NCBI GenBank assembly: GCA_003508835.1 | Contig: PUFA01000144.1 | Coordinates: forward strand, 2,170,001-2,234,000 | DNA: 64,000 bases | Direction: 5' to 3' | Source: Eonycteris spelaea | Taxonomy: Eukaryota; Chordata; Mammalia; Chiroptera; Pteropodidae | Part shown: piece after piece, positions 32,227 to 43,399 of the stretch | Numbering within the stretch: the stretch's first letter is position 1 | Layout of the letters: each line of letters opens with the position of its first letter | Notes under the pieces: model-generated | What the model was told of the DNA's origin: nothing | Database searches by the model: none | What the model saw: only the letters and a program-made list of their open reading frames with translations | Made by a program: the position numbers and the translations under genes

Positions 32227-32485
32227 CCTTCTGCTCTCCTCTGGAACCGCGGCGGCGACCCACGCCAAGTAGAGAACGCCACAGAGCAGTGCAGGCGCAA
32301 TCACGCTGGAGAGCAGGGCCTCTCGAAGCAGAGTGTTGCTTTATGCGCCCGGCCTCGGGCAGAGAGAAGGGACCAGGCGAGAGCTGGTTGTCTGACCAAC
32401 TGCTGGGCGCAGAGGCGGGCAGCTGTTGCCTGCTCACTCAGCAGAGCCTTTTTGATGCCTATCCTGGGCCCCCAGGGCTCCCCAT
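32227..32485 (-). pseudogene. ASPRV1: Disrupted N-terminal extension of ASPRV1
   Basis: Homology to the human N-terminus continues upstream of the usable ATG but jumps between frames. The ancestral-position ATG (32485-32483) reads MGSPGGPG and then TAG at 32461-32459. A second block resembling GIKKAL..SEQATA lies in another frame. A third, resembling LPASAPS and PEAG, is back in the first frame. A fourth, [11 protein letters not shown] with the hydrophobic stretch LYLAWVAA, is in the protease frame, but that frame is closed upstream by TAA at 32343-32341 and has no ATG before 32226. At least three frame changes are needed to join these blocks. The membrane-segment codons remain intact and similar to human, so the damage looks recent. 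Initiation at a non-ATG codon (GTG at 32304 or a CTG upstream) could still make the membrane form. Confidence 0.75.
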
Positions 32486-34555
32486 TCTCCTTTGTTCTGG
32501 AAGCTCCACCCCCTGATAGTCCCGCCCTCCTGTCAACATCTTGCCCAACGAGCAGGATCAGTGCCTCACCCTTCTGCATCCATCCATGGGACTGCCATAG
32601 GCAAGCCCACGTTGCAAGAAAAGCCAGCCTCAGTCAGAGGGGACATACTCAGGTACCCTCCCCAGCTTGTGCCCCAGAATAACAGATAAGGACACGAAGG
32701 ATGTTATGACATCCACATGTTTGTCATCAGCCAGAGAAGGGAGGGGAAGATGGGAACCAGAGGCTCATCAACCTCTGGACTGGGGAAGCCCTTTGCCCTC
32801 AGCCCCTTTAACCACTTCGAGTGGCTAAAGAAAGGGACTTACATTTATTGCACGCTGCTATGTGTGAGGCACAGGGTAGGTGTTTCTCTTACCTTCTGAA
32901 CCAAGTGTGGAATCCCATAAGGGTCCCCAGAGAGGGAGATAGAGGAGGGTCCCAGAATCAAGAATGCACAGAAAAGTTTCTAAGTGACAGACATACACAC
33001 GCAAGCATTTTCCATGAACTCGACTGCTACAGTAATTTTCCCTCATCGATCACACCTAATTCAGTCAACAATTTTCTGGGCTAGGCCCTTGTGCCCTCAC
33101 TAAGGCCCTGAAGTGGGCTGGTTGGATCTGGAACTGGGCGTAGACCCCGGACCGGCTCCGGCTTCACCTCTGGGCACTCACGTGTGTCGTCTCCTCCCCT
33201 GCGGGCCCCCCTCACCTTCCAGGAACCTTTCGAGAACCTTCCCCAGGACCGCAGCCCCCTCTCTCCCACACGCACATCGATCATTTAAGAAAAGAGCATC
33301 CAGGAAATTTCACTCCCTTTGGTTCTGAAAGGGGGAAATGTCTGCAGTGTTGGTGAAGCCAGAGGTGAGGTTCTGTTAGGCTGTGGCTGGAGGAGGCTGG
33401 ATGTGCGAACTCCTGCTGGGCAGGGGGTGCGAGGCTGCCCTGGACCACCCCACGGATGCCCAGAAGGCAGATCTGTGAGCCTAGGGCTGGAGCCCGACTT
33501 GGGCCTGTGTGGGGAAACTGGGGTTGTTGGCGGGGACCCACTTTTATGACTCCATACAAATGTCGCCCCATCCATGGAGCCTTCTACCCTACCCACTCCT
33601 AGGTGAGCACGTGTTGTGTGTGTTGTGCTGCTTTGTTCATCAGTCTCTCTCCTGCGATGAACCAGGGCATGACGCTCACATATCAGGCATGCGTGACTAT
33701 CTCCAGCCCCTATAGAAACTTACTCTGAGGGAGGCAGGTGCTCTCTCCTGGGCACCAGGCCTAATTGAGCACTGTCACCAAGTAGGTAAGATTAAGACAG
33801 GAGAAGAGCAAGCACCGGTAGCACACCTGTGGCTCTGGGTTGTTTTTCCTGGCCTAAAGCCTGTGCCTCACTCACCCCTATACCATTCATCGCTCAGTGC
33901 CTGGCTGAATCCCAGAGGGCCCTGGCCCCAGTTCTCCCTCTGGACGGTCCGAAGTCCCCAACCATGCCAAAAGACCCTCAGTCCCTGCTGCCGTCTCGGC
34001 CCCTTCCACCTGACACAGTGAGCCAGCAGAGAGGCAGCTGGGTCAACACCTCTCATCACAGCTGCCAGGCTAAGGTGGGGCCATTGTGCCATTCCAGGAG
34101 CCCAGGGGAAGGGGAAATGGAGTCACTGGGAAGGTGTCAAGGGCAGGTGGGTCTCCAAGAAGATTGCATAATAAAAAAATCTGCACCCAGAGAATTGTCC
34201 CTGCCACCTGCAAGACCAGGAAGCCTCTTCTGCAAGTGGACTTCTGCGGATAGACTCCCAGCCCTGGTATGGGTGTTGTTCCGTGACCCAGCAACCTGAC
34301 CTAGTGGCTTCCTAGCTCCCTGGTATTCATCACCCCACAACCTGGTCCCTTCGAAGTGAGAATGAGTGAGGAGGCTGGCATGTGACTGAGGGAGGTGAGA
34401 GGCAAAGTGGCTCATCAGCTGGCAAACTAGGACTGCTGGATGCCCCAAGCTGTGGCTCTTTGAACCACTGTGGTAGACACGAATTCAGATCTCACCATTG
34501 CTCTGAACTAGAAACAGGCAGTCGCTAGGAACTTGGGTGGTGGCACTTCACTTGA
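32486..34555. other. Upstream flank of ASPRV1 and intergenic sequence
   Basis: The ASPRV1 promoter should lie just upstream of 32485 on the minus strand, but no clear TATA box or CpG island was seen. A weak MIR (minus, about 32835-32895; ACATTTATTGCACGCTGCTA) is present. The rest is unassigned. The long plus-strand frame over 32086-32682 is the antisense shadow of ASPRV1. Confidence 0.4.
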
Positions 34556-34559
34556 TTGG

Positions 34560-34685
34560 GTTTGGTATACACTTGGCAAAGTCATTTCACATCTATCACT
34601 TCAGTGATCATCATGACAACCTTTGAGGCAGGCCAGCCCATCCTACTCTAGGATCTGAAGCACACGGAGCTAGGGTCCTCGGGGG
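34560..34685 (-). mobile_element. MIR SINE fragment, weak
   Basis: ATCATCATGACAACCTTTGA, GGCAGGCCAGCCCATCCTAC and a GAAGCACACGGAGCTAGGGT segment follow reverse-complement MIR order, with the central box degraded. Confidence 0.5.
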
Positions 34686-35260
34686 CTCATGCTATTGGTG
34701 GCCTGTAATGGGGACAGCGACCTAATGGGCAGTGAGCAAGAGCCGATTGTTAAATATTCAAGAATTTTGTGAGCTGGTTGTTAAACCAACTGGTAGCTTG
34801 GAACTGGAGTCTGTGGAAGTATTTACACCACAGAAATTGGAAAATTCTAAATGGGGACTTTTTTTTCCCTCTGGAAACCCAGTTATCATCACACTCCTGC
34901 ATGGGGACCTTGGTCGCTCTCTCTGGAGCAAATTAAGCCGACAGCCTGTGATTAACAAGTTTATAGCAATCTCCACTGCTACCTGACCACAGTCCCAGAT
35001 CCCCTCTCCAGCCTTCCGTGCCCATGCTCCCCACAACCTTTACACTTCTGGGTCCTTTGGCTTGAAGCAGGAAGCCTCCTCAGGAGGCCTCCAGGCTAGC
35101 TGTTCACAGTCCCATCTAGGATCCCCAAGACTGAAGCACACAGGGCTCTGGTGGTTACTAGGAGAGCTGGAAGGGACTGAGTTTCAGGATCAGTCTCTGG
35201 CTAGGATCAGAAACATGGTGAGGCAAGTTCTCAAGTTCACTTAACCTTTGGGAGATGCCA
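34686..35260. other. Unassigned intergenic sequence
   Basis: 34735-34960 has the look of an old repeat (GAGCTGGTTGTTAAACCAAC, then GTGGAAGTATTTACACCACA), but I cannot name the family. Confidence 0.35.
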
Positions 35261-35264
35261 CACA

Positions 35265-35345
35265 CAGAACATCCCAGAACTACTCAGGAACCTCAAAATT
35301 TTTATGCTATTGGTATACCAATTGAGCTAAACCAGCTGGGGCAGG
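35265..35345 (-). mobile_element. Possible tRNA-derived SINE head
   Basis: On the minus strand a perfect pol III A box, TAGCTCAATTGG (35329-35318), is followed by a B-box-like GAGGTTCCTGAGT (35294-35282), in the layout of a tRNA-derived SINE. The fold and the anticodon arm are not convincing, so a true tRNA gene is unlikely. Confidence 0.35.
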
Positions 35346-36285
35346 CCAGGTACCTCCTCCCAGAACCTCAGAAATCATGGCTAATTATTGACAAGTATAG
35401 GTATTGGGGCGGGAACACCCTCATTATTACCCATTAGCATCTCCTGAGTGTGTTCTAAAGCAGGCACACGGTACTTAACCCAAGAGGAGGCAAATCAGGG
35501 CAGTAAACAGGAAGGACTGAGGCAGTCCCCACCCGCCACGCCCCCTCACTGAGATTTCGGGGCTGTGAACTCTGCCAGCCCCATGTGGCCCCAGCTCCTC
35601 TTTGCCATTTTTCTCACCAGGACAGGGCCATTAGGACTCCTGAGAACTAAAGCCTTGGCGGGCAGTGGTATGCAACCAGAAACCACGTGTCTCCTCCTCT
35701 GTACTGTTTCCGGGGCCTGATGACTGCTGGGAGCACCTGTGCGCTGGGGGAGCCTGAAGCCTTCAAGTCCTAAAGGTGGGGGCGGAGTCCCATGATGAAG
35801 GGTGGGCTAAGAGGGGATCTGAAGGTTCTCAGATAGATTTGAGCAGAGCCGAGAGACACCTTATAGATCTGGGTGCCCTGGTGGGGCTCAGACTGAAAAG
35901 AGTCAGGAAAGGTGCAGACCAGCCCACAGCACACAGGCCAGCTGCTGCAGCTCCTCTCCAAGCTGCAAGCTCCTGACACTCCCAAGATCAAGGTCACCCT
36001 GGCAGCTGGATGGGGAAGGAGCAAAGGGGGATTCAAGGACATTTCAAGGCAGCAAAAGTAGATCGAGGGGACAGGAGGCGCAATTTCTCCAACAAGGGTC
36101 GGCTTCATGAGCCTTTGACTGCAAGTCACAAGGGACTCTCACTCAGAAAGGCCTGAGCTTGGTTTGATGCCTGCTGTTGCTGTCTTGCAATTCCCAATAA
36201 GTTGAATAAGGGGCCCCACACTTTCATTTTGCACAAAGCTCTGTAACTTATGTAGCTGTTTTTTTCCCTCCAACCAATCTGATGG
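35346..36285. other. Unassigned intergenic sequence
   Basis: No gene or repeat was recognised. Confidence 0.4.
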
Positions 36286-36289
36286 GAAC

Positions 36290-36435
36290 TTCCCTTCACA
36301 CAACACACACAACAACAACATATACACATAGACACACGCTCTCCTTACCACACACCACTCATATATAGGGTCTGCAAAAACACACTGTACACACATCACG
36401 CACATGTGAAATACACACCATATACACAGTCACAC
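36290..36435. repeat. CA-rich low-complexity tract
   Basis: About 145 bases of interrupted CA, ACAC and CATACA units, too imperfect for a simple (CA)n microsatellite. Cysteine-rich minus-strand frames here are artefacts. Confidence 0.8.
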
Positions 36436-38435
36436 TACAGTTCTCAGTTCAAAACAGCTGAGAAATTCTGTAAGTTGCATACAGAATTCAGCTCCACCTT
36501 TCGTTTCATGTATTTATGTGCACACACATTTGCATTGAGTATTAAAATCATATTTATTGGAGGCACCTGCTGTTTATTAGCGCTAGGCACACTTGCTGGC
36601 TCAGAAACTAGGTAGGTTCCATCACCATGGCTTACAAGCTAATGAAAAGGATACGCTGTTTAACCAACAGTTTTGAAAGAGTTGAGACAGCGTGTATGTG
36701 CAGGACGACATTGAAGCAGCCCGTCACGCCACGCCATGTGAACTGGGTCATGCTACTTCTGTCCCCACACACACAACTGTGGGGCCATGGAGGCCTGCCC
36801 TTCATTCTTCACATCTGAGCACTTGCTGCCATGAGCAAGGTCCTGTTTGCCTGCTCACTCCAGCCTAGCCCATCCTGCGGCCCGGGTCTCAGAGCTGGTG
36901 GTGACCGCGTGGTTGCGTGAGGCTGATGGCACAACTCCTGGAGCAGGGCTCACAGCTCCGTCCAGCCTTCTTCTGCAGCGGGATATGGCATCAGGTGCTC
37001 AAGCTGAAAAAAGGGGCAAAGAGGTGAACTATGCACAAAAACCTAGTTAGGCAAGATCAGAGTCCTAGGGAGTCTGGGTGGGCTCTGACCAACGTGTGTG
37101 GGGAAGTAAGGCAGCAGCAGTTTCCTGTTTCCCAAACACAAGCCCTCAGATGACCGACGTCACTGTTCCCGAACAGAAACGACCCAGCAGGCACGTCAGT
37201 CACAGCCAAAGGCACGTGGGCAGGACAGCTTTGCCTTGACTGGTGCCCCTTCTTGGTCTCTCACAGCCCTCGCTGAACAGCTTCGTGTTGCCACCGAGGG
37301 ACAGGGCACGCCTGCCAGCAGGGCCATTCCTCAGTTCCCCACTGTTCCAGAATCTCTTCCTCCCGCTTGGGTCACCCTCCACCCTTCCTCATCACCCAGT
37401 TCAGAACTCTTCCAACTGGAAGCCATCCAGTTTAGCCCACCAGCTGGACCCCCTTCATCAGCAGGCAGTGATGCCTGGTGCCAATTGAGGCCCTAGAGGG
37501 TCCGGAGGGTGTTTAGGGAACAGTGATCCTGGGCTCCAAAGCCATTACCAGCCCTTCAGGCCCAGGGTCAGGGCCAGGGCCAACAAAGAGTTGGTCAGAG
37601 CAAGTTGCTGACTAACTCTCTAGCAGTCCAATATGTCAAAACTGGTTCTTTCCCTGTTTTTGCCTTTCGATCAAATCTGAAGGTTACTTAAGATGTTCTG
37701 AAGGCCTCCCTACTCCCCTCCTCACAGCCTGGCCCTGCAAATTGGGTTCCTACCTTCTTCCCAATTCCTGATGCCCCTACCCTAGACCAAGCCCTTATCC
37801 CTTTCTGCTCTGTTTTCGGCCACCCTTCCTCCAGGTCACGGAGGCCTAGGGGCTCTGCCTGGCTAGAGGGACTGGTTCTAAGGGAAGACCCTATGCAGAT
37901 CCCCCTCCTCCTCTCCCATCTCACGGTCCCTTCCACATAACTGAGGTTGAGAGTACAACTTGTAAGACAATCCAAACAGCTATGGCACCATTAGCCAACT
38001 TCTGACAAACACCTCTGAAATTTATGAAATGTCCAGGCAATCAAAATATACAGACTCCAAATACAAGTGGGCTTCTAATGACACCAGGGAACTTGGCTCA
38101 GAGCTAGACACATGGAAGACTTTTGTTCAACATAAAATTCCTCAAAGGCAGCTTTGAACTGGTCCTGAAATAGTTTTAATTGCTGTTAATGATAACTGTA
38201 TTGTGAGCAATGCAAACATATAAACTAGCTTCAGCACAGGGAACTGCTTCTTTTGAATCTATTGCCAGCTTTGCTTTACTCCTAACTTATAAAAGATGGG
38301 GAACAAAATGGGGGCATCTGCCCTCTGGCATGTCAAAGTGGTCTCTCTCCACATTACCATCCAGAAGGAGGGGGAGGCAGGAAGGGGCAGAAGAGAGAAC
38401 AGCTGAGCCCTATCATGTGTGTGAATATCTAGATT
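36436..38435. other. Intergenic sequence, mostly unassigned
   Basis: A weak MIR end (minus, about 36545-36605; TATTTATTGGAGGCACCTGC) is visible. Nothing else was recognised. Confidence 0.4.
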
Positions 38436-38437
38436 AT

Positions 38438-38520
38438 TGGTAGCAGCAGTAACAAACATTTATTGAGTACCCACTGTGTGCTAGACACCATGCTAGTGAC
38501 CGTAAATTAGTGTAAGGCTC
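38438..38520 (-). mobile_element. MIR SINE 3' end
   Basis: AACAAACATTTATTGAGTAC followed by CCACTGTGTGCTAGACACCA is the reverse-complement 3' end shared by MIR and L2; MIR is preferred for length. An L2-like end (CATACATATTTCTTAAGGCC) follows at about 38575-38670. Confidence 0.7.
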
Positions 38521-38959
38521 TCCGAAAGTCTGCAGCATAGATAGAGATGGGCAATGCCAAATAAGTGGTTGATTCAATTCCATACATATTTCTTAAGGCC
38601 AACTCTGCATCACATTGAGCGATGAGTCAGCCCTGAGCCCTACCCTCACAGAGTGCTCAGGTGAGTTGGGGAGTCAGACTCAGGCACAGGGAGATGAATG
38701 TGGGATTTAGGCAAGACTGTGGCCCAAGGAGCACGAGGCAACTTGTCCCGTCAGAAGTCAATTAATATTACCTAAGAGAAACAAAAATGAAAAAAAAATG
38801 TTAAAGGGGAAACCTGCATTAGCACTGAAACTAAAGAAAGAGGACATCCACAAACCACAAACTTGAATCAGTTGCTGCTCGCAGAGCAGACTCTGTGGAG
38901 GGATTTGGGGGTGAAGGTCATGGAACGGCTTGTGTGAACACACCAGACAGGAGGGTTCT

Positions 38960-39310
38960 GGGGGGTGGGGTTAGTCTCTGGATAAAACAGTCCAATTAAA
39001 AATATGTGTATAAGCATAGAAAAAAAGCTGGAAGGAAATATACCAAAACAATGATGGTACTTATTTTTCGGTGGTGAAAATCATGAATGATCTCAATTTT
39101 CTTCTAGATACACTCTGAGAATATATTCTCTAATCAGAAAAACATTTAAAAGTAAATCGTTCTTGTAGTTTTCTGTAAGCTTAAAGTTATTTCCAAATAA
39201 AAAAGTTTTTAACTGGAGGTACATGAGAAATCTCTGTATCTTCAGTACAATTTTGCCATGAACCTAAAACTGCTCTAAAAAGTGAATTCTATTAAATTTT
39301 TTTTAAAGTT
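38960..39310 (+). mobile_element. LINE-1 3' end, old, sense
   Basis: TTCTGTAAGCTTAAAGTTAT and AATCTCTGTATCTTCAGTAC, then ATTTTGCCATGAACCTAAAA with a CTGCTCTAAAAAGTGAATTC end, are typical L1M 3'UTR closings. Two such closings occur in a row, so two pieces may be joined. Confidence 0.75.
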
Positions 39311-40145
39311 TTCCCAAAAGATACTTAAAGGGGGGGTGTCATCAAAGAACATCGATGATAGTAATAATCGCTGAAGCTAAATGATAGGAATATGAGGAAC
39401 ATTTTTTTGAGTTTCCCACAGCTTTTGAGTCTGTAAATTTATCATAGTAGACAGTAAAATAATAAGACCCTCCCTAACCTGGCCTGCCCAGTTCTAGGTC
39501 TGCTGCCCAGGCAGGCAGCATATTACCCACCCTTGGGCACCAGAACTGCTGGTCATCTTGAACAGGCAGTCTCAGCCACGTCTCAGTGTCCCTGCTCAGT
39601 GTCCATTCCCATGTTCCATCACAGAGATTCTCAGCTAAGTGACCTGCGGCACTAGCCTGCACACTGGGTCCAAGTCAGCGCACAACCGTGCTCCCCCTCA
39701 GCCTCTGCCCCCACCCCCCAGCCACCCATGGAAGTGGCACCAGCCTTGCCCCTGCTCCCAGCACTCCAGAGGTATGCCCCCTCCTGCCTGGGCTCCCATT
39801 CAGCTTCTCATTGCAGGTCTCCCTGTCCTCACTCTCTTTTTCTTTATGGGTTCCCCTCTCTCATCTGAGTCAGCATGCACTAGTCTCTCACAGCTTAGAA
39901 AATAAACTCCTCTCATAGCCCCGTATCCCCTTGGTCAATGACTACTTCTCTTCTTCCGTCCCAATCAGTTCCTAGAAGAGCTGGTCTGTACTCACAGGGC
40001 CATAGCAGGCAGATGCGCACTGCAGAGCATGAGGGGCTGAAGGCCAGCCTGCAACCCTCTCGCCAGGCCAGTGTGCTATGATGAGGGGCTGATTTGCCTG
40101 GAGAAAGAGGCGCCCCTTTCTAACTCACACAAAGGTTCCATATGG
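39311..40145. other. Unassigned intergenic sequence
   Basis: Possibly more L1 remnant up to 39470; no gene was recognised. Confidence 0.35.
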
Positions 40146-40149
40146 TCTA

Positions 40150-41260
40150 AGTGACACCCTGCTTCTTCTCTGCCTCAGCGTGTCATCTCCACTCACTCCC
40201 AAAGCTGCCGTCTCCTGCCCCACCCCTCCAATGCAACCTTGCCAAGGGTGTCGGTGGCCTCCCAACGGCCACATCCGACGGTCCCTTCAGGTATTTGATT
40301 CTCTGAAGCATTTTCATCGCTGCTGTTACTCCTAGGTCTTTTCATCCCAGTTGGCTCCTGTGATCCAAGCTTCTGGATCTTGTGCCTCAAAGACCACTCC
40401 ACTCAGTCTTTTGTGGGCTTCCTTCCACAGCTCTTTCTCATTCTGCACTCTCTGCGGTCTGTCTCCCTGGCCTAACCTCCTCTCCTCTAGCTGCCCACTG
40501 CCACATCCACCTACGAGTGTCACTTTCAACACTGAATGCATTCTGCCTCCTGTGTTCTTTATCTGGGCAAAAGGCTCCACCATCTAGCCAGTTCCAGTCA
40601 GCACCACGGGAGTCACCTTCGCCAGCTCCCTCCTCTCCCTGCCTCAGTCTATGATTGATGGGCGGCCACCTTCTGTCGGCTCTCCTCCTGCCTTCCCTCT
40701 GTGCCCCCACTGCCCTAGTTCAGGCCCAACTATTTCAACAGTCTTCCTGCCCCTGTCCCCTCCCCATGACCAGTCTCCTCAGGGCTGCCGGAGTCCTGAG
40801 GTATAAGTCTACTCATGCCATTCTTCTGCTTAACATTCCTCCGTGGCTCCTCATCCCAAAATTAATCCTGACTCTCAAGATGGCACGTGAAGGCCCCCTC
40901 CCTAGTTCCCGCTCCACCTATGCTAAATAGCTCATAGTTCCCCAAACATGACAGGTATTTTTGTGCCTTTTCACAAGCCACTCACTTGGCCAGGCAAGCC
41001 TTCCCCACACTCCAGTTCCAATAGCAAACCCCAACTCTCCCCTCGAAGTCAGCTAAGGTGTTACCACCTCCAGGAAGTCTCCTTTGATTTCTCCAGCAAA
41101 TTGAGGGGCTCCCTCCTGTAAGCTGTCATCACAGGGACTACAATCTCATGCCACCTGCAGGATCCCTGAGGCCAGGTCCAGATCCACTCTGGGCTGGAGC
41201 ACCAGCACAATCTAGGCGTGACAGCCATGGTCTTTCTGGCTCTTCACTCATGTCATTCCC
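40150..41260 (+). mobile_element. L2 LINE, internal and 3' part
   Basis: About 1.1 kb in sense L2 order: CCAAGGGTGTCGGTGGCCTC, a CTCCTGTGATCCAAGCTTCT region, AGTTCAGGCCCAACTATTTC, TGGCTCCTCATCCCAAAATT, CAGGAAGTCTCCTTTGATTT. This is one of the longest L2 copies in the window. Several plus- and minus-strand open frames across it are taken as L2-derived or chance. Confidence 0.75.
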
Positions 41261-41438
41261 TCTGCTCATCCATAACCTGGATATCCTCCAAGCCCAGCTC
41301 ACTAACCCTTTTCCTGGGAAGCAGTGCCTGCTCTTCCTGAGCAATCGATCGCTCCTCAGTGGCTTTGAATGTCAGGCCTGGCAGTGCTGTCTTTATGTGG
41401 TAGACCATTGGCATCAAATTTTTTTTTACTGTGATCAT
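41261..41438. other. Unassigned intergenic sequence
   Basis: Short stretch next to the L2 copy with a second L2-like passage (CCTCCAAGCCCAGCTCACTA); not assigned firmly. Confidence 0.35.
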
Positions 41439-41439
41439 A

Positions 41440-41665
41440 ATAAGAAAGACTTTTTTTTATTATACTCTAGTATACACATGCATTATAGCATTAGATATAT
41501 ATACCTATCTATAAATAAATAAAAGTATATATATTTAATATATAATACGTATTTATATATTTAATATTAGCATATGATATATAATTATATGTCATGTTTA
41601 ATATCATCATATATTTAATATATAAGTGTATATTTATTTATATGCACAGCTGAAACAAAATGTAT
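41440..41665. repeat. AT-rich low-complexity block
   Basis: About 225 bases composed almost only of A and T, with repeated ATATTTAATATATAA-like words that are partly palindromic. Confidence 0.85.
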
Positions 41666-41854
41666 TTACTACATGTAATATACTGATATTTTCTACCTCA
41701 CTTCTTTTTCTTCTTTTAATGCTGGTAATTATACAGTAAATTAAGCTCCCAACCACAAATTGGTCCCCACCTCCATCTGAAGCCTCTGCTATAGCCCGTG
41801 GGGATCACCAAGGGCTTCCGGCCGGGGAGCAATGCAATTAGAAGGGTCGGTTAG

Positions 41855-41985
41855 GACAGTGCTTCTCAAATGTTCCAAGGTGAAGCACCAATTGTGTAAC
41901 TTTCCAATCTGTTATGTATTTTACTTTTTAAAAGCACAATAAGAATTATTAGAACAAAAAAGTGACAGAGTTCTAAAAATACAAG
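41855..41985. mobile_element. Possible hAT-type DNA transposon end
   Basis: ACAGTGCTTCTCAAATGTTC resembles the hAT-Charlie terminus (CAGTGnTTCTCAAA). The element continues as AT-rich sequence, but its other end was not found. Confidence 0.35.
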
Positions 41986-41989
41986 CCCC

Positions 41990-42195
41990 GACTCACAGCA
42001 TGCGCTTCCGTAGACACTGTGGCGCGGTGGCCGGAGCGTGCTGGGAGGTGGACACCAAACCGAAGCCAGAGGCGAGAGGCAGCAGCTTTGCCAGGGCTTT
42101 CGATGCCCTCGAGTCTTCGCCGTGGCCGCACGTGCCCTGCCCATCTCTGTCTTGGAGCAATTCCAATCCGCACCGTCCGAGGAGCTTTGCTAAGA
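41990..42195. other. CpG-rich patch in intergenic DNA
   Basis: Many CpG dinucleotides cluster here (for example GTGGCGCGGTGGCCGGAGCG and GTCTTCGCCGTGGCCGCACG), in contrast to the AT-rich flanks. It is shorter than a classical CpG island. The 129-codon frame at 42000-42389 resembles no protein I know. Confidence 0.6.
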
Positions 42196-42224
42196 AGGAA
42201 GGGGCTGCTCTGCAGGCTCCTACC

Positions 42225-42340
42225 TTATGTCTGCAGAGCCTGGCTACCTGTGTTTGCATCCTGACTCAGCTGTGGCCAGAGACAGAGGACTTAACATCTC
42301 CAAGCCTCGGTTTCCTCCTAGGATTGTCCCGGGAGAGTAA
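42225..42340 (+). mobile_element. MIR SINE fragment
   Basis: TTTGCATCCTGACTCAGCTG and CTTAACATCTCCAAGCCTCG, then GTTTCCTCCTAGGATTG, match the head and centre of MIR. Confidence 0.7.
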
Positions 42341-43395
42341 GAAAGCAAATCCTTATCTCGGAGCCTGGTCCAGAGCCAGACCTGGTTGACCCCACCTTCC
42401 AGCTCCCCCAGTTATGATTCTGCTGCTGTCGTCTCCTGTCTTTCTGCTTCAGCCTTGTTCTCGCAGGTCACCTCTCTTTGCTCCTCACCCACCTCAGCTC
42501 TTCACTTCTTCTCTGCCTCTCACTCTCAGAATATGGCTGGCATCCTATGTGGCAGAGAAAATAGTGCACTATAAATTTTATTGACATACAGGATGTTTAG
42601 CCATTTACAAATAATAATAAAATATACCGTACTCTTTATGTAAATTGCATGGAACAAATTGAGTCTTACAAATGCTTTCACTGATTTTTACCAACCTGCT
42701 GAATCCATAACCAACCTATAATTATAATGACAAATGAGTGTAGTTCCTAGTGAATGCTGGTCGTATTTTTGTTTGTGCCACTAGTAAGAAAAAAGTGAAA
42801 GAAAGATGATACAATGTTGGGAATTCACTCATTTGTCAATTATGTCAGCAGCTTCTTCACTAAAGCAGATAATTGTTTTTGAACACTGGAAGAACTTATA
42901 CTCAATTTTTCCATGCCATTCACAATGTAATGGCTGCGGGCACAAATACATGTAAGTTTAATGTGCATTATTAACATTTTTCTCTATAACTCAAGTCTAG
43001 GCAGTCAACAAAACAATAAATCAAGCTCCAATTTGTGGGGTTTGCCAACTTCCATGATGTAAATATTCCCACTATGGCCAATTTCAAGTTATCAATATGA
43101 TAGCACTGAATTCAGAGGTGGGAAAAGCACACTAACATATTATATAGTATTTCCACAGACATAACATGTAATGATCTTAAAAACATAAATGATACAAAAT
43201 TATAACATTCTTAGGAAGAGGTGAGTTTTGAATATGTATCTTTGCTAATTATAATTTTATATAATTTAATTTTTTTAATAATAGCTAGGCTTAACTACTG
43301 CCTCACAAAATTCCTGGAAATTTAACAATCAGCTCTCAAGAGCTAGTGTGATCTGAGCACACCTGGATCCAACCCTCTCCCTCTAGTCTGCCTTG
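42341..43395. other. Unassigned AT-rich intergenic sequence
   Basis: About 1 kb with no gene or identifiable repeat. Confidence 0.4.
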
Positions 43396-43399
43396 AATG

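Noticed and set aside
32086..32682. 198-codon plus-strand open frame
   Set aside because: It lies antisense to ASPRV1, and its codons are the mirror of the real gene and its broken N-terminus.
35265..35345. Genuine tRNA gene on the minus strand
   Set aside because: The A box is good, but a full cloverleaf with acceptor and anticodon stems could not be formed.
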